Source: Streptomyces cavernae (GTDB lineage: Bacteria; Actinomycetota; Actinomycetes; Streptomycetales; Streptomycetaceae). Taken from it: a stretch of 64,000 bases of DNA. How positions within the stretch are numbered: position 1 is the first letter of the stretch; the number at the start of each line of letters is the position of its first letter. Positions 62,701-64,000 of this stretch are shown here, in pieces. The DNA is taken from the NCBI RefSeq assembly GCF_004023625.1, contig NZ_ML137708.1, forward strand, positions 157,262-221,261, in the 5' to 3' direction. The translations under genes were made by a program, and so were the position numbers. The notes below the pieces were generated by a model, which ran no database searches, was not told the origin of the DNA, and worked only from the letters and a program-made list of their open reading frames with translations.

Positions 62701-63069
62701 TTCCTTCCTCAGGTCGTCGAGGGGGTGGTGCTGGTGGGCGAGCAGCGCGGTCTCGGTACGGTGGGCGTCGGCCAGCAGGTCGTGCCAGGAGCCGGAGTCG
62801 GTCGTCAGCCGGCACGGCAGGGCACGGTCCCCCACGGCGAGTCCGGTGGTGATCTCTTGCTCGCCGGAGAGCGCGGCGAGCACCTTGGCGTGTGCGGCCA
62901 TCAGCCCGCCCGGCCGTCGCGCCGCCGCGCCGAGGTCGTCCGGAACCGGTGTTTCGTATACGGCGACGCCGGGTTCCGGCGTCAGGGTCCACCGCGGAAT
63001 CGCGGTGAAGCCGCCGGCGGTGAGTACTCCCGCCCAGAATGCGCGGGCGTCGTCCAGGGACTTTTCCAT
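59800..63069 (-). CDS. One-module NRPS: partial condensation lobe, adenylation, PCP, thioesterase
   Basis: This 1089-residue synthetase begins with GGGGGGAA before the ATG. Residues 1-225 resemble only the C-terminal lobe of a condensation domain (AHQHHPLDDLRKELGL), without the N-lobe. The adenylation domain (about 230-730) has YFTSGSTGEPKGAM, FDISLW (426-431), NAYGLTETSDD (522-532), YRSGDQGRW and NSKTDRK. The PCP Ser780 is in DRGGSSLSA. The type I thioesterase has GHSAGS (Ser909) and a final GGHH. Residues lining the pocket include two adjacent Asp (531-532), suiting a basic amino acid such as diaminopropionate. Confidence 0.93.
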   Translation of the reverse strand: MEKSLDDARAFWAGVLTAGGFTAIPRWTLTPEPGVAVYETPVPDDLGAAARRPGGLMAAHAKVLAALSGEQEITTGLAVGDRALPCRLTTDSGSWHDLLADAHRTETALLAHQHHPLDDLRKELGLTGPAYETILDPAGGDPTEEVVLHVALVAGTGADDGDVLRLRYRTDALDADCAARIAGYHLTALRLMHTDPARDHRRQSLLTADELRHQLEGLAGPHRELPDARAHELFEQRVLAHPDTVAAVHGARQWTYRELNSRANRLSRALLARGLGREGVVAVVTERNLDWMAAVLAVFKAGGVYLPIEPHFPADRIAATLSRAECGLVLTEPASTGTLDKALADLPHVRKLLVDEAYADGHPDDNPAVTVTADQLAYIYFTSGSTGEPKGAMCEHAGLLNHLYAKIDDLGIGEGQVVAQTAPQCFDISLWQLISALLVGGRTLLVEQDVILDVRRFVDRIADGRVNVLQVVPSYLEVVLTHLERHPRELPDLRCVSVTGEALKKELTERWFAAEPNIGLVNAYGLTETSDDTNHEVMDRVPERERVPLGPPVNNVHVYVVDERLTPVPLGAPGEIVFSGVCVGRGYVNDPERTRLAFTTDPHRPGRRLYRSGDQGRWLPEGKLEFLGRRDTQVKVRGFRIEIGEIENTLLRVPGVRDGAVVVAEGPDRGKRLVAFYTAPHPIQPDALREVLGRSLPAYMVPSAFHRRERLPLTANSKTDRKTLTALAAELDAADDTCPTRLEPRTATEQRLAAAWAQVLGIPQERIGRLDHFFDRGGSSLSAVKLAIALDRTVSLKDVTRHPVLADLADLVDGRTERRTELLQTLSKPDGTPVASLICFPYAGGNAVNFQPLARALRGSGIAVHAVELPGHDPTTGSEAFAALDEIVGSVVAEIDRLGPTRLMLWGHSAGSAYAVETARRLQAAGTEVQHVFLGAQLPGDARSRRNGLERLMARGNPDIVADLRADGGYTELDELDARRAEQAAAAYRYDCVCAHRYFVDALSTPPTVKLSAPVTVVLAADDAGTAGDPLRHRAWELFAHHVELHELPDGGHHFIRTRPAAAARAVLRPTTPSAHAARTDSPAATTES

Positions 63070-63170
63070 CGTTGATTTCCCCCCGTTTGCCATGAGTGTT
63101 GGTGCGCTGTGCCGGATTTCCGGGAGCCAGGGCCCGTGTCTGTGCCGTGAACCGGTGGGCGGTCCGGGTG

Positions 63171-64000
63171 TCAGCGGGCTCGTGGGCCCGCCGGGGCGGT
63201 GGCGGGATTGCCCGCCCAGTACGCGAGTGGCGGTACTTCCTCGCCCTTCATCAGGAAGGAGTCCGCGGCGAGCACGGCGCCGTCGCCCATCGTCACTCCG
63301 TAGTGGACGAGGGCGCCCGTGCCGAGCGTGCAACCGGCGCCGATCGTGCTGTGGTCGGACTTGAAGGTGCCGTCCTCCTGCGAGTGACACTGGATCTTGC
63401 TCGCCGCGTTGAGCGTGCAGTCGTCGCCGATGGCGGTGAGGGTGCGCTCCGTCAGCGTGCATCCGTCGTCGAAGAGGCGGCGGCCGACGCGTACCCCCAC
63501 CAGGCGCCATACCAGGCCCTTGAACGGAGTGCCGTTGAACAGGGCGAGGTAGGTGTCCGGCACCTTCCACAGGCGTTCGTGCCACCAGAAGTAGGGGTCG
63601 TAGATGGAGCACAGTCGTGGCTCGAGCGGCCGGAAGCGCGTCAGGCAGCGCTCGACCAGGATGAAGTAGCCCGCGCTGAGGGCGAGGCTGAGCACCACAT
63701 AGCCGGCGATCATCAACTGTCCGACGGCGTCGTAGCGTTCGAGGGTGGCGAGGCCCAGCACGGTCAGCAGGAAGAAGTGCAGCCACCGGATGAACAGCCA
63801 GATACCCATCGTGCGGAGGTTGTGCCGGTTCTTCGCGGCCAGGCGACGGCGCAGCTCGTCGCCGGAGCGGAGGTGGTCGAAACGGGTGTCCCGCTCCACG
63901 GTGCGCGGGATCTCGAAGGGCGGCGAGCCGAGCAGGCCGACGCCTTCGCGGATCTCGCCGTCGAGTGGGACCATCACCTTCGTCGCGAGCAGGCAGTTGT
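63171..64000 (-). CDS. Pls/PosA-like peptide synthetase, C-terminal membrane and hexapeptide-repeat part (gene continues beyond the right edge)
   Basis: The frame runs off the right edge (NCLLATKVMVPLDG at the margin), so the visible 276 residues are the C-terminus. They read FEIPRTVERDTRFDHL, then membrane helices (LHFFLLTVLGLATLERYDAV, QLMIAGYVVLSLALSAGYFI), YLALFNGTPFKGLVWRLVGV and a left-handed beta-helix acyltransferase-like domain with CTLTERTLTAIGDDCTLNA and HSTIGAGCTLGTGALVHYG. This matches the C-terminal part of Pls/PosA-type synthetases, which make poly-lysine-like isopeptides. The N-terminal A and PCP domains, if present, are outside the window. It precedes the NRPS by 101 bp. Confidence 0.8.
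   Translation of the reverse strand, partial: NCLLATKVMVPLDGEIREGVGLLGSPPFEIPRTVERDTRFDHLRSGDELRRRLAAKNRHNLRTMGIWLFIRWLHFFLLTVLGLATLERYDAVGQLMIAGYVVLSLALSAGYFILVERCLTRFRPLEPRLCSIYDPYFWWHERLWKVPDTYLALFNGTPFKGLVWRLVGVRVGRRLFDDGCTLTERTLTAIGDDCTLNAASKIQCHSQEDGTFKSDHSTIGAGCTLGTGALVHYGVTMGDGAVLAADSFLMKGEEVPPLAYWAGNPATAPAGPRAR

Noticed and set aside
59800..63069. HHPLDD near residue 114 of the NRPS as a catalytic HHxxxDG motif
   Set aside because: The surrounding residues (AHQHHPLDDLRKELG) correspond to the conserved region of the second lobe of C domains, and the final Gly is missing, so it is not the active site.
59950..63075. Long rightward frames opposite the NRPS
   Set aside because: Shadow frames produced by third-position GC bias; none has domain character.

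Overview
The window is Streptomyces-type chromosomal DNA. Base composition is very GC-rich with strong G/C preference at third codon positions, many genes start at GTG with GGAGG-like ribosome binding sites, and it carries a WhiB-family gene, LAL/LuxR and MarR regulators, a SpoIIE-type phosphatase, a PknB-type kinase and rare TTA (bldA-type) leucine codons. No rRNA, tRNA, CRISPR array or phage integration module was seen. About 56 genes or gene remnants can be supported.

Layout. 1-5113: edge of an MMPL transporter, a Cys/Met-rich copper-storage-like protein, a LysR regulator, two small metal-site proteins, a frame-shifted small ORF beside a perfect hairpin, and a coiled-coil/histone-H1-like/winged-helix protein. 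5114-10933: DUF2252 protein, an ABC exporter with a TTA codon, and three small membrane proteins. 11074-19113: LAL regulator with a small partner gene, secreted subtilisin-like protease, alpha/beta hydrolase divergent from an OhrR-like MarR regulator, and a RICIN-pectate lyase gene that has lost its catalytic core. 19576-28486: a small peptide gene coupled to an ABC exporter, LLM oxidoreductase, UvrA-like resistance ATPase, FAD oxidoreductase, a DsbA-like protein lacking its nucleophilic Cys, and a DUF4389 membrane protein. 28586-37200: HTH/flavin-split-barrel protein, zinc alcohol dehydrogenase, BrkB-like membrane protein, MBL-rhodanese protein, flavodoxin-like protein, PPK2, aldo/keto reductase and a DUF574-type methyltransferase.

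37825-46757 looks like an amine-nitrogen utilisation island: LuxR and MarR regulators, then a leftward operon (APC permease, aldehyde dehydrogenase, gamma-glutamyl amide hydrolase) and a rightward glutamine-synthetase-like gamma-glutamyl-amine ligase plus an N-formylglutamate amidohydrolase. The inferred route is import of an amine, gamma-glutamylation, oxidation of the resulting aldehyde, and hydrolysis to release glutamate. A 7-unit tandem repeat array sits between the two operons. 47134-55395: WhiB protein, small membrane proteins, PAS/GAF-SpoIIE phosphatase, aldo/keto reductase, a decapitated alcohol dehydrogenase and a Ser/Thr kinase.

56659-64000 (leftward, continuing off the right edge) is the most interesting part. 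It is a secondary-metabolite operon with sbnA and sbnB (L-2,3-diaminopropionate supply), a TauD/SyrP-like dioxygenase, a one-module NRPS (partial C lobe, A, PCP, TE), and the C-terminal membrane plus hexapeptide part of a Pls/PosA-like peptide synthetase. The combination suggests a diaminopropionate-containing oligo- or polycationic isopeptide. sbnA carries a TTA codon at position 6. Next to it lies a 193-bp MITE-like element with perfect 19-bp terminal inverted repeats and a family of hairpin repeats.

Several loci are clearly decayed or rearranged (pectate lyase, alcohol dehydrogenase, DsbA-like, truncated LuxR, a 90-codon fragment). Many spacers carry short tandem repeats, including two arrays of the same GC-rich heptad 14 kb apart.
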